The position numbers and the translations under genes are program-made. From Apostichopus japonicus (Eukaryota > Echinodermata > Holothuroidea > Aspidochirotida > Stichopodidae), in the NCBI RefSeq assembly GCF_037975245.1, contig NC_092571.1, forward strand, positions 11,803,917 to 11,867,916: a stretch of 64,000 bases of DNA, written 5' to 3'. How positions within the stretch are numbered: the stretch's first letter is position 1; every line of letters starts with the position of its first letter. This document shows positions 48,008 to 60,766 of this stretch, piece by piece. The notes beneath the pieces were generated by a model. It was not told the DNA's origin. It saw only the letters and a list, made by a program, of their open reading frames with translations, and searched no databases.

Positions 48008-51000
48008 TATGTTTTTTCATAAAGATTATTATTTCTACTAAATTTGATCGGAATGGTTTCCTATGATCTTTGTGAGGTACTAACTGGAAGTATGTACGCC
48101 GCAGCCCAATAAGAATCTTTTTCTGTACAGTGTAATTGTAATCTTTGGAAGCCAATCTCATATTTCTTATTTATTCTAGATATGTATAACTATTTGTCTT
48201 AACACGCCAGGGGTAATAAAATGTTTACATAAAGATATAATATTGAACTGATCATCCGGTCATGCATTAACTAACTCAGTGGAGGGTCATTAGGGTCAGC
48301 CTAAGTATTTGATGGTCATGATAGACATGTATATATATATGTTAACATAAAGTTCAATTAGGGTCAGACATGTCTGAGTACCAGAAATGGCTTCCTTTTA
48401 GGAAGTTATCAATCAGATAGATCAGAATTTGGACGAACAAAACTTGGATGATCACATGTGTCCTCTCACTGTCCTGTATAGATTATGGAAATGCTGTGTG
48501 GGTGCACATGTTACTTTCTCTTAATTTCCTCCTTTTGTGTCTTGTGCACTATGCTGTGACCAAAGATGATTTCCTATATTTTTTTGGGCGGAGGGGGGGG
48601 GAGGGGATTGGAGCTGTGCTGTTGCTGGATGTGGTTTGATGGACTAGGGAGGAAGATAATGGATATTCTCTGGTTATACAACCCCCCCTTGGTTATACAC
48701 TCCCTTTTCTGTGCACACCCCCTTCCCTCCCCCTCCCTCATTGAAATCCGCAAACAGGTTCAATTGTAATGCAGTCCACCTTGGACACTGGGATTTTAGA
48801 ACTGCCGGCCTGAGCTGTCACAAAAATGAGCGAGATTTACAACTTTACATCCCCAAAACTTGAACGATTAGGGAATAATAGGGAGAAATGAACACAATCC
48901 AACCAAAACAATAAGACAGCAATATAGAAAGTTACATACTCAGGTTTTATACACAACACCTCTGCAATAGTACATGTAATTATTCTACTAACCAGTTATC
49001 TCCCCGAAAATGAAGTGGATTTTCTAAACGTTCTTAATGCACACCACAAACATAATCGCAGCTCATTTCTCATCTTATTTTAGACAAAAAAACTTAGGAA
49101 ACAAATTTTGCTGGGAGATTATCACATAAAATCAGGAAAGCATGAGATTGCCTTAAAAACAGGGCAGGCGAGTTTGCAAGTGTGGGATAATCTTGTACAG
49201 TATTGTGTACAGAAGTAGTATTACCTTCTTGCATGCTAGGCCAATGAGTGTAGTTCAGGCATGGGTTTGGGAGGGCCGCATTTGTTTCTTAAACTACAAT
49301 TGTATTTTAAACTATCTACATACTACACGCTTGGAACTGTACTCTTTGATAACAATTTGAGTATTCTTTTAGTGATTCCTGTCACAATTATGTAAGAAGT
49401 TCTTTGTCCTTATGATAAGGTTAAAGAGGAAGGAAGGAAACATCCGGTAGTAACATTTTTAAATAAAGTGAGAAACTGGTGGTTCAGAAAATTGGCCTAA
49501 TCTTATCTCCCAGTTGTTGATAATAGTGGGTGGAAGAAAGAGCAGTCAATTACAGCACCAACAATTTTTGGGATATTTTTTGTCATATTAGTATCATATA
49601 CTGATATGACAATGTTATTTTAAATTAAATTTGGTTGTGTATACGCACCAGTGTCAGTTTAATACAAAATCACCCTGCATATTTGCAATCGCTCATGAAT
49701 GTGGACTTTGTTAAGTCCTTACAACTAAAGAATAATATTAAAAAGCATAACTTTAATAAATAGCATAGTTTCACCAACGAACATAATTTATTTTTATGGG
49801 TCAGCACCAATGATCCCAAATATTCGAGAAAGACTTAAAATGGTCACTCATTCTCACTTGTTTTACTGTAACCCTCTTTGTCCCCCATTTGATCTCTCAA
49901 TCTCTGAAAATAAACTTTCATGAAAGTATGTTTGAAAATGTTCAGTAAATATTAACTTGCTAAAAACCAAACACTGATTTTGTTTGTTCAGAGAGAATAA
50001 TGTATTAGGGTTTTACTGTAGATCTAACTGGAGAAGTGTAACAGTAACGTTAGGCAAAAAGTTTGTTTAGCTGATGAAAGGTATCTTAAATATTTCTGTC
50101 AAAAAGGATCATACAGTGCTGTGTCTATTTGGAATTTGCTTTATATCTGTGTCAATATCCGCAGTCAAAACACTTGTCGAAAATTTAAATAGATAACTGA
50201 TCTGCTGCTTCAATCAGTGATTTTCTTGATCCCTCTTTTTATGATTGATTACACTTTACAAATCTTCAGGGATTTGTATCCTTTAGAGTGGTCAGCTTAA
50301 AATCTCATACATGTGGTGACTTCATTGAGACCATTCGGACCAAACGATGCAGACACTGGCTGTAACTTTTAATTTCCAGTTTTGAGGTTAACTAGAGCTT
50401 ATTAATTGCTTTTAATGTGAGTAGCAGAAGTTTTATTTGTTTGAGAATTGGCTGGTGTTTGGTTTATAATCATCTTCACATATGGTCAGGTCTTTTTGAG
50501 ATTTAGTTATTTTCTCACCTCTGTGTCATTCCCCCTGGATTAAATTTAATAACTATGAGGAACTGAAAGCATTGAAGAATTATTGAAGGGGGGGGGGGGG
50601 GGGACTTGATGACTTACTCTGCCTGTTACATGCATACATCCTCCATGCTTTCTAAGTCCATACTTTGCAGACCGTTGACATATTAACTGTAAATTTCCTA
50701 TTGATTTACATTGATCTCTTCTCTCTTACCTGTCTCCTTTGCATATGCTTGCCTTTCTGCTTAGCCTTACCACAATTGGTGCAATTTTTATAATGTCCCG
50801 GGCCCAGGCCCCAGGCCCGCCCTCTTGTTGGACTCTTCCTTCGAATCTACCATTCAGAAATCACCCAGAATGGCTATAGGGTATTCATTCTTGTTTGTAC
50901 AATGTATCAATTTATGAATTCCTGTGTGTGTATGTGTCAGTGAATAAGTGTGGGGGGAAGGGGGGGCGGTAAAGCACTTAAGGCTCCACTTTCATTGACA

Positions 51001-52339
51001 GTGTACGTACACAAACATCTTACCCCCTTCCCTGATTGCTTCTACATCTCTATGTCATCCCTTGCATCGATTATCACCTATTTCTATCCTGTTGTGTAAT
51101 ATTCGCATGGAAGAGAAAGTTTTACATGATGATGTAAATGTCAAGGTAAAAGTTTGCTTAAATTTAAACAAGAATTTGCTTTAAAGCCACAAATTTTCCT
51201 AACTTGTTTGCCAATATGTTGTTGGGTGTTACCTTTTAGTGTACTGTGCACAGCTACTTTCATTTCATCAGAATTCTTCTGCTTCCGACATGCATGGTAG
51301 GCTTCGTGACTGCATGGTTGCATGCATGCCTGACAAAGCCGACTAAAAAATAAAGTCACCAAATTAAACAGGAGATTGGATATGTCTGTCAGTGCAGTTG
51401 AATGGCTGAATGGGTTCATAGATGATATATACTATGGATAATATAAAACAAGCTAGCAACACTGGTATCATTTAAACTATAGGATTGTGTAACATAATTT
51501 GATAGTTCACAATGTACATGTAGAAATTTCAACTACTAAGATAAACTCGACCAAAACAAGGTATATAAAATCTGCTGCATCAAAAAATGACTTTTATGCT
51601 AGGTTAATATATATGTTGCGATTATGTGGTTGATATATTTCCTGTGCCTTCAATTCCGGAAAACACCAAAGGAATCGTGTGAATTTGACAAAGTGGAATC
51701 ATGATATAGATATAGCATTGTTCATGTCTGTGGATGCAATTTATTTTTCTATTGATGACAATTTATTCAGTCTGCTTTTTTTTATAGGACTGCAGCGTAA
51801 ACTAATCCTTAATCATATAAGAAATTTGAAAGTTTTACTTTAACTCAAGAAGGCATCATTGGGAATAATATTAAAGGCATTAAAGACTCCCCCCAAACCG
51901 CATGCGGCCATCTGAAAAAGTTAACTTTCTGTTGCTTGCAAGTGACGTTTTTCTTGTGTCGCTACAAAATGCAGACAGTAATGAAACGTGATACCTTGTT
52001 ATCCTTTATCTGGACAAAGATGTATCGTTTTACACTGTGTTGTGGGTATTGACTGCAGCTGTATGTACTGACTGTACACTAGTGTCTAATTACCGACGGT
52101 AGCAAGCTGTGTGTGTATTTTCTGGGATCGATGGTGGTGTTTAACACTTCTGTTACACCTCATTCGAAAACTAGGTCAAATTACCGGCATTAGACGTTTC
52201 TTTTGCGCGAGTCTTCACACCCTTTAAGTACATGTGTAAACAGGTCGCCACACCCTGAAGATTGTTGGATTCCAATTTTGCAATAAATGAGCCGATTGTG
52301 GATATACGTTCTCTTACCTTTTGCTAGAAAACAATGATT
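48008..52339. other. AT-rich non-coding stretch
   Basis: No gene or named repeat recognised. G runs occur at 48592-48605, 50587-50603 and 50952-50967. Confidence 0.4.
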
Positions 52340-52347
52340 ATGTATTG

Positions 52348-52620
52348 CAAGGGCGGCGGAACCAGGGGGGGGTACAGGGGGCACATGCCCCCCACTTTTC
52401 CTCAGGTTAAAAATGTGCCCTTTTTCTACATAAAAATTGAGGTGTCTCAAGTTAGCAAGAGGCCAGGGAACCAGAATGAACACTCGGGAAGGGCCGTTTC
52501 CGGCCATCTGAGGGCATTGTAAAACCAAAAATTTTCTTGTACGCTCCGCGCCAACCGATGGTGGCGCTCCGCTCAGAGAGTCGTGGCTTTACAACTTTGC
52601 AAATCCTGGCTACGCCCCTG
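52348..52620. mobile_element. hAT-like MITE, 273 bp
   Basis: Left CAAGGGCGGCGGAACCAGG and right, in reverse, CAGGGGCGTAGCCAGG are imperfect inverted ends. The interior shares TTGTACGCTCCGCGCCAACC and GGTGGCGCTCCGCT with the element at 8940-9315. The flanks do not form a clear 8-bp duplication. Confidence 0.7.
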
Positions 52621-54838
52621 ACTTTTAATGAATTTCTGTGGGTCAAACTCAGAGCTATTTTGAATGGAAAAAATTTGTTAAGATATTAACAAGAAATAAA
52701 CTCTAATTCAGAAGATTCCTACATTAGCAACTAGCATGATTTCACCTCATTCTGTCTTCAAAGAAAACTTGTTCCTTTTTCCCAATTTGCACATTGGATA
52801 TTGCAGTGCTAGTATGCATTTTTTCCTTGAGGGTGGGGGGGGGGGCGTTGATGGAGTGATGTGTATACGCAAATAAGATAATACAATAAGAGTTATAAAG
52901 GGTACTAAATATCAGGCTGCATCAGTCCAATCGAATTTCTGCAAAGTGCCCTTTGATATCGGTGCCCCCCCAGATTAAAAGTGCTTACGCCACCCTTGAT
53001 GTATTGTGAATCTTGTGTACGAGATATCAATAGTTGAGCCAGGATTGTTTTTGATTCTGTGTATTGCTATGTCTTCAGTGGCTGTAGAGGTGTGCTATTT
53101 CCTTTCTATAACTTTCCATAGACCAAAGAAGTAGAGTGTGCCCTAAACAATACTTTTCTTTACCATGAAACCCCACTTTGATCAGAACACATATTTTCTG
53201 CCTGTTTTAATATTTCGGGAACAATTGGTGCTTTTATCTAGATTATTTTGTAAAGGATTTGAATATAGAGTTATGTGGGATTAAGTAACAGTTGAGGTCT
53301 TTCATCAACATTTTTGTTCGTCACTATAAAGCAACACATTCTTTAACAACGGTCAATGGTTAGTACCCTTCTGGCCTGATGCCAGTCATTTAGTGTTAGC
53401 GATGACAGGGGTTACCATGATACATTCAGCTCAATCAACTGTTTCAGACATATCTTTAATACTTGAAGGATTGTAGGGAGTCTAAGGAATTGTTCAGGAA
53501 CTTGGTTTCAATAAAGCTGACCTCTGACAAGTCCACATTTGAGAATGCGTGGCAGATCACGTCAATGAACGAATGAGCATTTTATGCTCGTGCGTAAAGT
53601 TCGCAATGAATAACGACTTTATCAGTTTCTTCAATGACAGTATTACATTGTATACCTGTTGAGACTTGCTGCAGGTCTGTGTTTATATGTGGAAGTAAGA
53701 TGATGGCAAGTACTTAGAAATCTCACGTCACATTATCCACTGACTGTTCAAACTACAATCTTCATCACCCTCGTAGGGTCAGGACCCACAGCAGCCTCAA
53801 AAAGGGTCCGAGCATGTTTGCGACGGTATCTGATTCTGAGTAAACTAACGCTCACACTATAACGTTGATCCGTTAATTGTGGAATCAGGTACCCCCTTGT
53901 GTTAATTCTTATTTGTGAACAAGGCTTTAAAGTTGAAGATATATATATATATATTTTTTTTATAACACATTTTTTATCTTTTATCTATTTTTATTTATTT
54001 ATACAATAAGGGCATATATATACATTTATACAATAAGGGCATATTAAGGGTTACAGATATTTCATGAATATATACCGTATATGAGCAAATGTAATGGTAA
54101 CTGTTTGGTCTAATAATTAAAAGGTACTTTAATTTATGAGGTCTCTTGTTCTAGCCACCGGCATCAAAGATTTTTAACTTTCCGGTCAGTTTTTCCCAGT
54201 TGTGCATCTTGTTATAAACAGAAAATAGAAATAAACTTGATCTATAGTAAAATATTCAGGTTTGAATTTCCCTGACATATTTCTTCTAAATATTCCATAT
54301 CATGCAAATAAGAATATGGGATACACCAGGAGGTGATGGAACTAATGCACTGACCTACCAGGATATTTTTCTGTTAATTTACTGTATACACTGCACATAA
54401 ATAGGGATAGTGTGAGAAGTCAATTAAGATTAAAATTGACTAATCTCTCAGGGTGACAGACTGAGTTGTTAGCATGTTGACTTCATAGATAGATGCCACA
54501 ATGTCAGATGTGAGTTAGCAAGGAAACGTTACATTGTTGGAGTGATGAGTTAATCATTAAATGTAAAAAAAAAAAAAACAGTTTTAGTTTTTGAGTAAAA
54601 GTATGTAAAATTTTGGGTATTTGAGCATGTTCATCTAAAAAATGAGTAAAAAAGGATTCAACTAGCGTAACGTAAATTCTGCGAACTAATTAGGTCTACA
54701 TTGGTAAGCATCGCTGTTTTATGCATTTCTTGCCAGTTTGGCATCAAATACAAAAGACATTTTCATTGCATTTGGTCCTGATTACAACAGTAATGTGAGA
54801 TCTGAATCAATGAAAAACCAGGCATGAATCAAACGTTC
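52621..54838. other. non-coding stretch
   Basis: Contains a G run (52837-52846), a TA tract (53938-53954) and a 27-bp tandem duplication at 53997-54047 (ATTTATACAATAAGGGCATA twice). No gene. Confidence 0.4.
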
Positions 54839-55026
54839 CAGACAATTTGGTTGTTAGAATGAGAAGGGAGGTCATGGACCGGCAGGTCCCATCATAGAGG
54901 GCGCACAGTGTTGAAAGGTTACCAGTACACTCTGGACATTGTAGAGTGCTGTGGTTGTGGGGAGGCAGGTAAGCTCATCACTCCTAAATGTCCAAACCAG
55001 TAAGTTTTGGTATTTTCATTGCACTT
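54839..55026 (+). repeat. repeat family X, copy 6 (most complete)
   Basis: Runs from CAGACAATTTGG through GAATGAGAAGGGAGGTCAT, ATAGAGGGCGCACAGTGTTG, AAAGGTTACCAGT, GGACATTGTAGAGTG, GTGGGGAGGCAGGTAAGC and CTCCTAAATGTCCAAACC to GTAAGTTTTGGTATTTTCAT. Confidence 0.85.
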
Positions 55027-58000
55027 CTTCACATATTCTCATCAGCACAGCTGTTCAAAACCTCCATTTGTTTCTGGAATTTTTTTTCATTCTTTATCCA
55101 TTCGTATTTTGTTAAAAGAAAGAAAATTATTCGATATGCAGTTGGTCATTGTTTCTGAAAGCTTATAATTAATCAGCCAAATATTTGTGATTGTATAGTT
55201 TTAGTTTAATAGCTCAGAAAGAAATAACTGACTTTAATTGTCATGGTACCGAAGGACGATGCTCTTACAAAAGGTTTCAAAGGAAAGGTTTTATCAGCAA
55301 GGAATAACAATACAATCTGTACTATGACGAAGGCCACGATCTCTGTTCTACACCTCTGGAATTATTTTAGTGATTGTGTTTGAATGATCACTGTATCCGG
55401 CAAAACAGTGTGAAATAACTAAGTACTATCAAATAGAATATAAACACATGCCAGACCCCCGCAGCTCCTATTAACAACTCTCTAGTCATTCCTAACTTTT
55501 TGTCACTGAAAAATTTAGGCTTAGAGACCACCTACACAACTATTTGCTTTGTTTAAAGTTATTTTAGACTTTAATTCTACAAAATCTTAAATTTCAGTAA
55601 AACTAGCACATGAACTTTTCTTTTCTATTATCATCATGTATATGTATATATTTTAGTACTTTCTCATAAATCATAAACTTAAAAACATTATGTGGTTCTT
55701 TTGGTGTTCCGTATTAATATTTCTTGTTAGATTGGAAGTTAGAGCCATTTTGCACCAAGCCATGTAGTATTTATAAACACCCACGCATATTTGCTAAAAA
55801 TCGCTTCTTCGCTTATCAGGTTAATCGATCCCAACCTAATGGCTCTCACTTTATTGTACCTAGACTGAACGGTAATTACCTTTTTAGTAGTAAAACAATG
55901 AAATCGGAGCATCGGTCAACTAAATGGGGGGGGGGGGATCAAACCAATCTAAGCTTAATTCTTGAGATGACGTGCGTTTGGAGTTTATATGATTTCACCT
56001 TGAAGGTCATCAGTATAGTACAGGGTCTGCACAATTTTGCGTGTTAAAAAGTTTTCCAAAGTACCAACGACCGGTATTATGACCACACTTTCTTCAAGTC
56101 TTTTCGCGTTTTACCCATATGCTAAATCCTATTCATAAAATATTTGAAATTTGAAACTGATGATCAAAAGGACTCTTCAAATTATTCTCAGACTATAAAA
56201 GAGAGGGTTAATTAAACAATTAAATGTCTAAGAGTGGGAATAGGGGAGGGGGGAGGAATGCTCTGAGGATGGCAGTGAAATGCTGGTTGAAGGTCGAATG
56301 TGAGTGACCATTATTTGACTTCTAGCATATTTTGGGAGCAAATATACGATGATCTTTAACACCTGATCTTAAAAGTGCGGAACATCATTAGTTACACAGT
56401 TAGTATAAAATAATATGTACTGTACATTCATTTGTGACACTTTTATTATGCAAATTTCACACTTAATTTGAATCTCCGTGTTCAACCCTGATGTCTTGAT
56501 CCCCCGGATTAAAATCATCCAGTTTGATCTTCATCCAAATTATGTTTATACTCCGGATTTGATTCAAAGCTCTGGACCGATCTGTGAGCATCTTTGTACC
56601 TAATGGGATCTAAAATGTAAACATGGGAATATTTCTTTAATACCATTATTGGCAGTATAAGACAAGATGAAAATAAAATCTATTGGCAGATGGAGATAGA
56701 TGCATTGAGGGTACTAAGCACAAACAAGTTTGGACAAATCAATATGTTTCTGGAACAAAATGAGAAATGCCTTTAGATGTATAGTACTTTGTAGAGTGCT
56801 ATAGTTGTTATTCCATGATAGGCATCTGCGTGGGGAGAGGGGGGAGGGGGAGGGGTGGGGTAGAGGGAGGAATGGAGGAGAAGATATAGTACCCTCTGTG
56901 GTTCTGTCACCTGGTACATATAGCTCTCCTTCAACCTTTTAAGTCCATGACACAGCAGATTATGTCCCATATGTAGGTGCTAAAAATAGTTATTTGATGA
57001 CACAAATGATAATTATTTGGTGCCTGTTATCTCTTGTATCTTCTCCTTTTAATAAGTTTATTTGTTCTTTTTCCAATTTATACTATTGTACTATTATATA
57101 GCTTTTGAGTGAGGTTTATTGTAGCATGACTCAATGCATATTTTCCCAGTCAATTACTTATATAGGTAGCCTTACCTAGATTTCAATCATACTGTCACTA
57201 TAATGCAGGTACACTATATATATTTAGTTAGAGGCAACGCCTTTCTACCATTCAGTTTAGTTTTGGTTAAAAAAATAAAATAAAGGTCGTTAGTATTGAC
57301 CTCAAATATTGCAAGAAAGTGAAACAATCATCACTCATTTTCAACTTTCATCAAATATTTTTTAAAAGTACTTTTCCTCATTGAGACATTTTGAAGTCTC
57401 AATGCATGTTTGCCAAATATTTACTTTGAATTTTCCAGCTTTCTCCCCCAAAAGCTCAGTTAAAATGACACCGTTCTATGTAATTTTCATATTAATAATC
57501 ATTATTTTTATTGAGATATCTGTCGTACAACATTTTGAGCTGAATAAAATTCGTCAGATTTTTAAAGTTTTAGATTCTACAAACTTTAATCAAAATATTC
57601 AAGCCCCACCCAACAGATCATGCGCCAATCAAATCTCTCTGTTTTGTTAACGACCGTTAGGCCTGTGTGCTAGCCTGTGATTGGTCCATTCTCTTAAAGT
57701 ATATATCTTTCTTTCGGTCTTACCGATGTAGCTTGCAAATTTTCAGATATTTCCTCCGTGAAATTGGATAAAAAAAGTGGAGGATACGAGTATATATAGG
57801 TAACATTTGTATATAATGAACATGCTGATATGGGCGGTCACAGTGATTTTACGGTAAATCATTCGCGGGGTAACAGAAAATAAATTTCTTTTTTTCGATT
57901 GCGACAGCTTTTCTCCATTAAACCCACCTGGTCAGAGTGTATTTAGAATAGAAATATTGAATCTGCTTTTGGAAGTTTGTTTTTCCAAAATTTATCAACA

Positions 58001-59211
58001 AACACACATTGAGACTTTAAGAGTGTAATGGGACACTCTTTAATGTCTGCCAATAAGTTTGACATATCAATTCCTTCACCCCCCAAAACGACACTAAAAA
58101 GTACTGCAATATAAGCTCTTTGAAGGATTAAGTGTGACTCATCGCTCCCAAACGTGAGCGCTGTGGATCAACGCGGTCAGGAAGATTGGACTGATCCATT
58201 CTGTTGCGGTTTTTTTTTTTATTTCTGTGACGCAAACTATTGCATTCTCAATGTATATTGGAATTTGGGTAGGTAAAACTACCAATTAATGTGCTTTTAA
58301 ACTAATTTTGAGTTCTAAACGGTACAATAACAAAATTTAATATAATTACACATAAACGATTAAGCAGTGCATAGTTACAGTCCCCTATACTAGGCGCTAC
58401 CACGCGGGCGTCTACAATAGCGTCTCTCGAGGTTGGGCAAGAAGGTCGATATTTTCTAACGAAGACTCTCATTTGTTACCCCTAGGTCCGATTGAAAACT
58501 TAAGCCAATCACAATAATTTTTATATGTATAGAATCTGTCACTCATTTGTAATGCATATTCAATTTAGACAAAAGAGGAGGGCCAGTGTTATAGTGACAC
58601 AATTGAACTTTCAAAAATGGCAGTTTCAAAAGCCACACGACGCTACATGTTGCCATGTGTGTTTAACGTGTGACTTTTGGTTTTCAAAAGTTACGTATTT
58701 CTACATTTTTTAACCCCCAAAGTCCGATTGTGCCATGCTAAATAGAAACTAGAACACAACAGAGATATGAAGAGATTTATTCCACCTATCTAAAGATGTT
58801 TTAGACAAAGTGTAATGAAACGAGGAAAGAACTGTTATCAGTGAAGAAAAACATGGCCTAACAGTAAGTCAACGAGGGGTTTGGGTAGTAACTGTTTTGA
58901 CTTTCTGCCGCTGCATAAGGAAGAGCGCTAGGGAATTGATATGAGGAGCATCATAATCTCTTGAGATTGTATTTTTTGTGGACACTTTCAGCTATTTTTT
59001 TCATTTTTTGTTTTGATTTTAAGGGCAATACTGATCATTATTTAGGGTATCTATTAGAAATATGCAGCAAGTGACCCTATCAACCACGTTGAGTGAATTA
59101 CCTACTGTATGCAATACCATTCAGATGAATAAATTTAATTCACACCTCACACTTCTCTATCGATACCATTATATACTGCCCTCTATTCAGTGTCTCTATC
59201 AAACTGTTACC
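55027..59211. other. AT-rich non-coding stretch
   Basis: No gene recognised. Frames at 55724-56047 and 57381-57650 are AT-rich and without domains. Poly-G tracts at 55925-55937 and 56838-56858. Confidence 0.4.
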
Positions 59212-59432
59212 GTTCCTCGCCTGTTACCGTAGTATTATAATAAGTTTATGTATATTTAATACAGCACTGATATGAAATACTTGATTGCTTCAGTAGCACG
59301 TTTTTAACATATCTTCAAATTGAAAAACTCCCAACCTCTCCCTTCCCCCTCATCCTCCCTCTCCCTCTCAGATATGGACATATATAAATGTACCCTTGCT
59401 TGCCTTGCCTGTTACCGTAGTATTTGAATACG

Positions 59433-59464
<32 letters not shown>

Positions 59465-59590
59465 ATACTGCACTGATATGAAATACTTGCTTGCTTCAGT
59501 AGCATGTTTCTAACACTTCTTCAATTGAAAACTTCCAACCTCTACCTTCCTCCTCATCCTCCTCTCAAATATGGACAAATATAAATGTCC
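59212..59590. repeat. tandem duplication of about 185 bp
   Basis: CGCCTGTTACCGTAGTATT ... TGATATGAAATACTTG ... CTTCAGTAGCA ... CAACCTCTCCCTTCC ... GGACATATATAAATGT is repeated at 59402-59590 with small differences. The second copy has gained a (TA)n run (59431-59461). Confidence 0.85.
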
Positions 59591-60032
59591 ATGCCAATGC
59601 CAACATTTTCAAGCTCAGAACCTCCAGGAGGGGGGGGGGGAGGGGGGAGGTACTCTTGATTTTTTTTAAGAATGCTAAAATAGTTGAATGCAACCTAATT
59701 TACTGATGACTTTCAAAGCTTTATTTTACATTGGGTTGCACCATTATTACAAAGGATTTATCCTAAGAGACCTAATACAAGTGTTTGGCTGTTCCTAATT
59801 AGCAAGTTTTGAACATTCTTTATGATCTTTTTGTTTATATAATCAGTTGAAAACTCAGTGAAAACTCAGGGAAGTTGACTTATTTTTATCAAGGAGCATT
59901 TGACTTTTTATTCATAATCATAAGATTTGGTGAAATTGTTGACCAATCTAAACATGCAGGTTCTTTAACCAACAAACCTCAAATTTGATGTTATGTGATA
60001 TTGTTTTTGTTTCCAAACATTTAATGTTTCAA

Positions 60033-60193
60033 AATTTACTTCGCTCCTCGCTTACCTGTCTCCTCACAACCTTAGCACCTCATTCTACCGTGCCTATAAA
60101 GTCCTGGTAAATAAATAACACTGTGCGCCCTCTATGACCGGACCCCCCTTCCGGTCCCTCCTCCTTTTTCATTCTACCATTCCAAGTGCCTAC
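60033..60193 (-). repeat. repeat family X, copy 7 (tail variant)
   Basis: In reverse: GTAGGCACTTGGAATGGTAG, AATGAAAAAGGAGGAGGGAC, CCGGTCATAGAGGGCGCACA, AGGCACGGTAGAATGAGGTG, GTTGTGAGGAGACAGGTAAG and CGAGGAGCGAAGTAAATTTT. It lies immediately left of the DIRS-type element and may be part of, or mark, its left terminal repeat. Confidence 0.8.
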
Positions 60194-60766
60194 ACGCATA
60201 TTTTTCTTGTGGATAGTTTCCTTGGAAAATTGTCTTGGTTTTCTTCGACGATCGCCGGAAGTTTTTTAGCTTCGGATCTTTAGAAGTTTGACAGTCCTTT
60301 CCTGACCGATAAGTATCCTTTTTATCAAAAAGGGAGGGTTTTGGGGACTGTTTTCGTAGTGCGTTTCCTCCTCGGGTTGGTTTGCGGCGGGGTTAGCAGT
60401 TCCGCGAAACTGCCTAGGTTCCCGCCCTATTCCTCCCCACGCTGTAGCGTGTTGTTGTTTTTGTGTTTTCTTAGCTTGTTTACTAGCTTTCTTCCCCCCA
60501 ATTAGTTTCTCTCGTCCCCCTTTTGGGGATTCATATTGCTCACATATATTCACTCTTTTTCGTATGTATTTCTCGCTCTCTCATTTTTGTTTCAGCTTGC
60601 ATTTTCATGTTAGGCCACCCCGTAGCGTTACCTTGTTTACCGTTGCTAGGTTACGCTACGCTCCACCTAAACCTAATTCCCTCCCTAGTTCTCCCCTCTT
60701 ACGTTAAGCTTCTATTGTTGTTCATTTATCACTAAGAAGTAATCTTCCTTAATCCGGTTATTCAGC
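60194..60766 (+). other. leader of the DIRS-type element
   Basis: Non-coding, T-rich in the middle, with short inverted repeats such as CACGCTGTAGCGTG (60439-60452). No promoter motif is clear. The minus-strand 95-codon frame here has no domain. Confidence 0.45.

Noticed and set aside
54839-55026. Family X as a splice-derived processed exon because of CAG|GTAAG
   Set aside because: A processed copy would lack the intronic GTAAG, and both tails continue past it, so the donor-like word is more likely coincidental or a recombination point.
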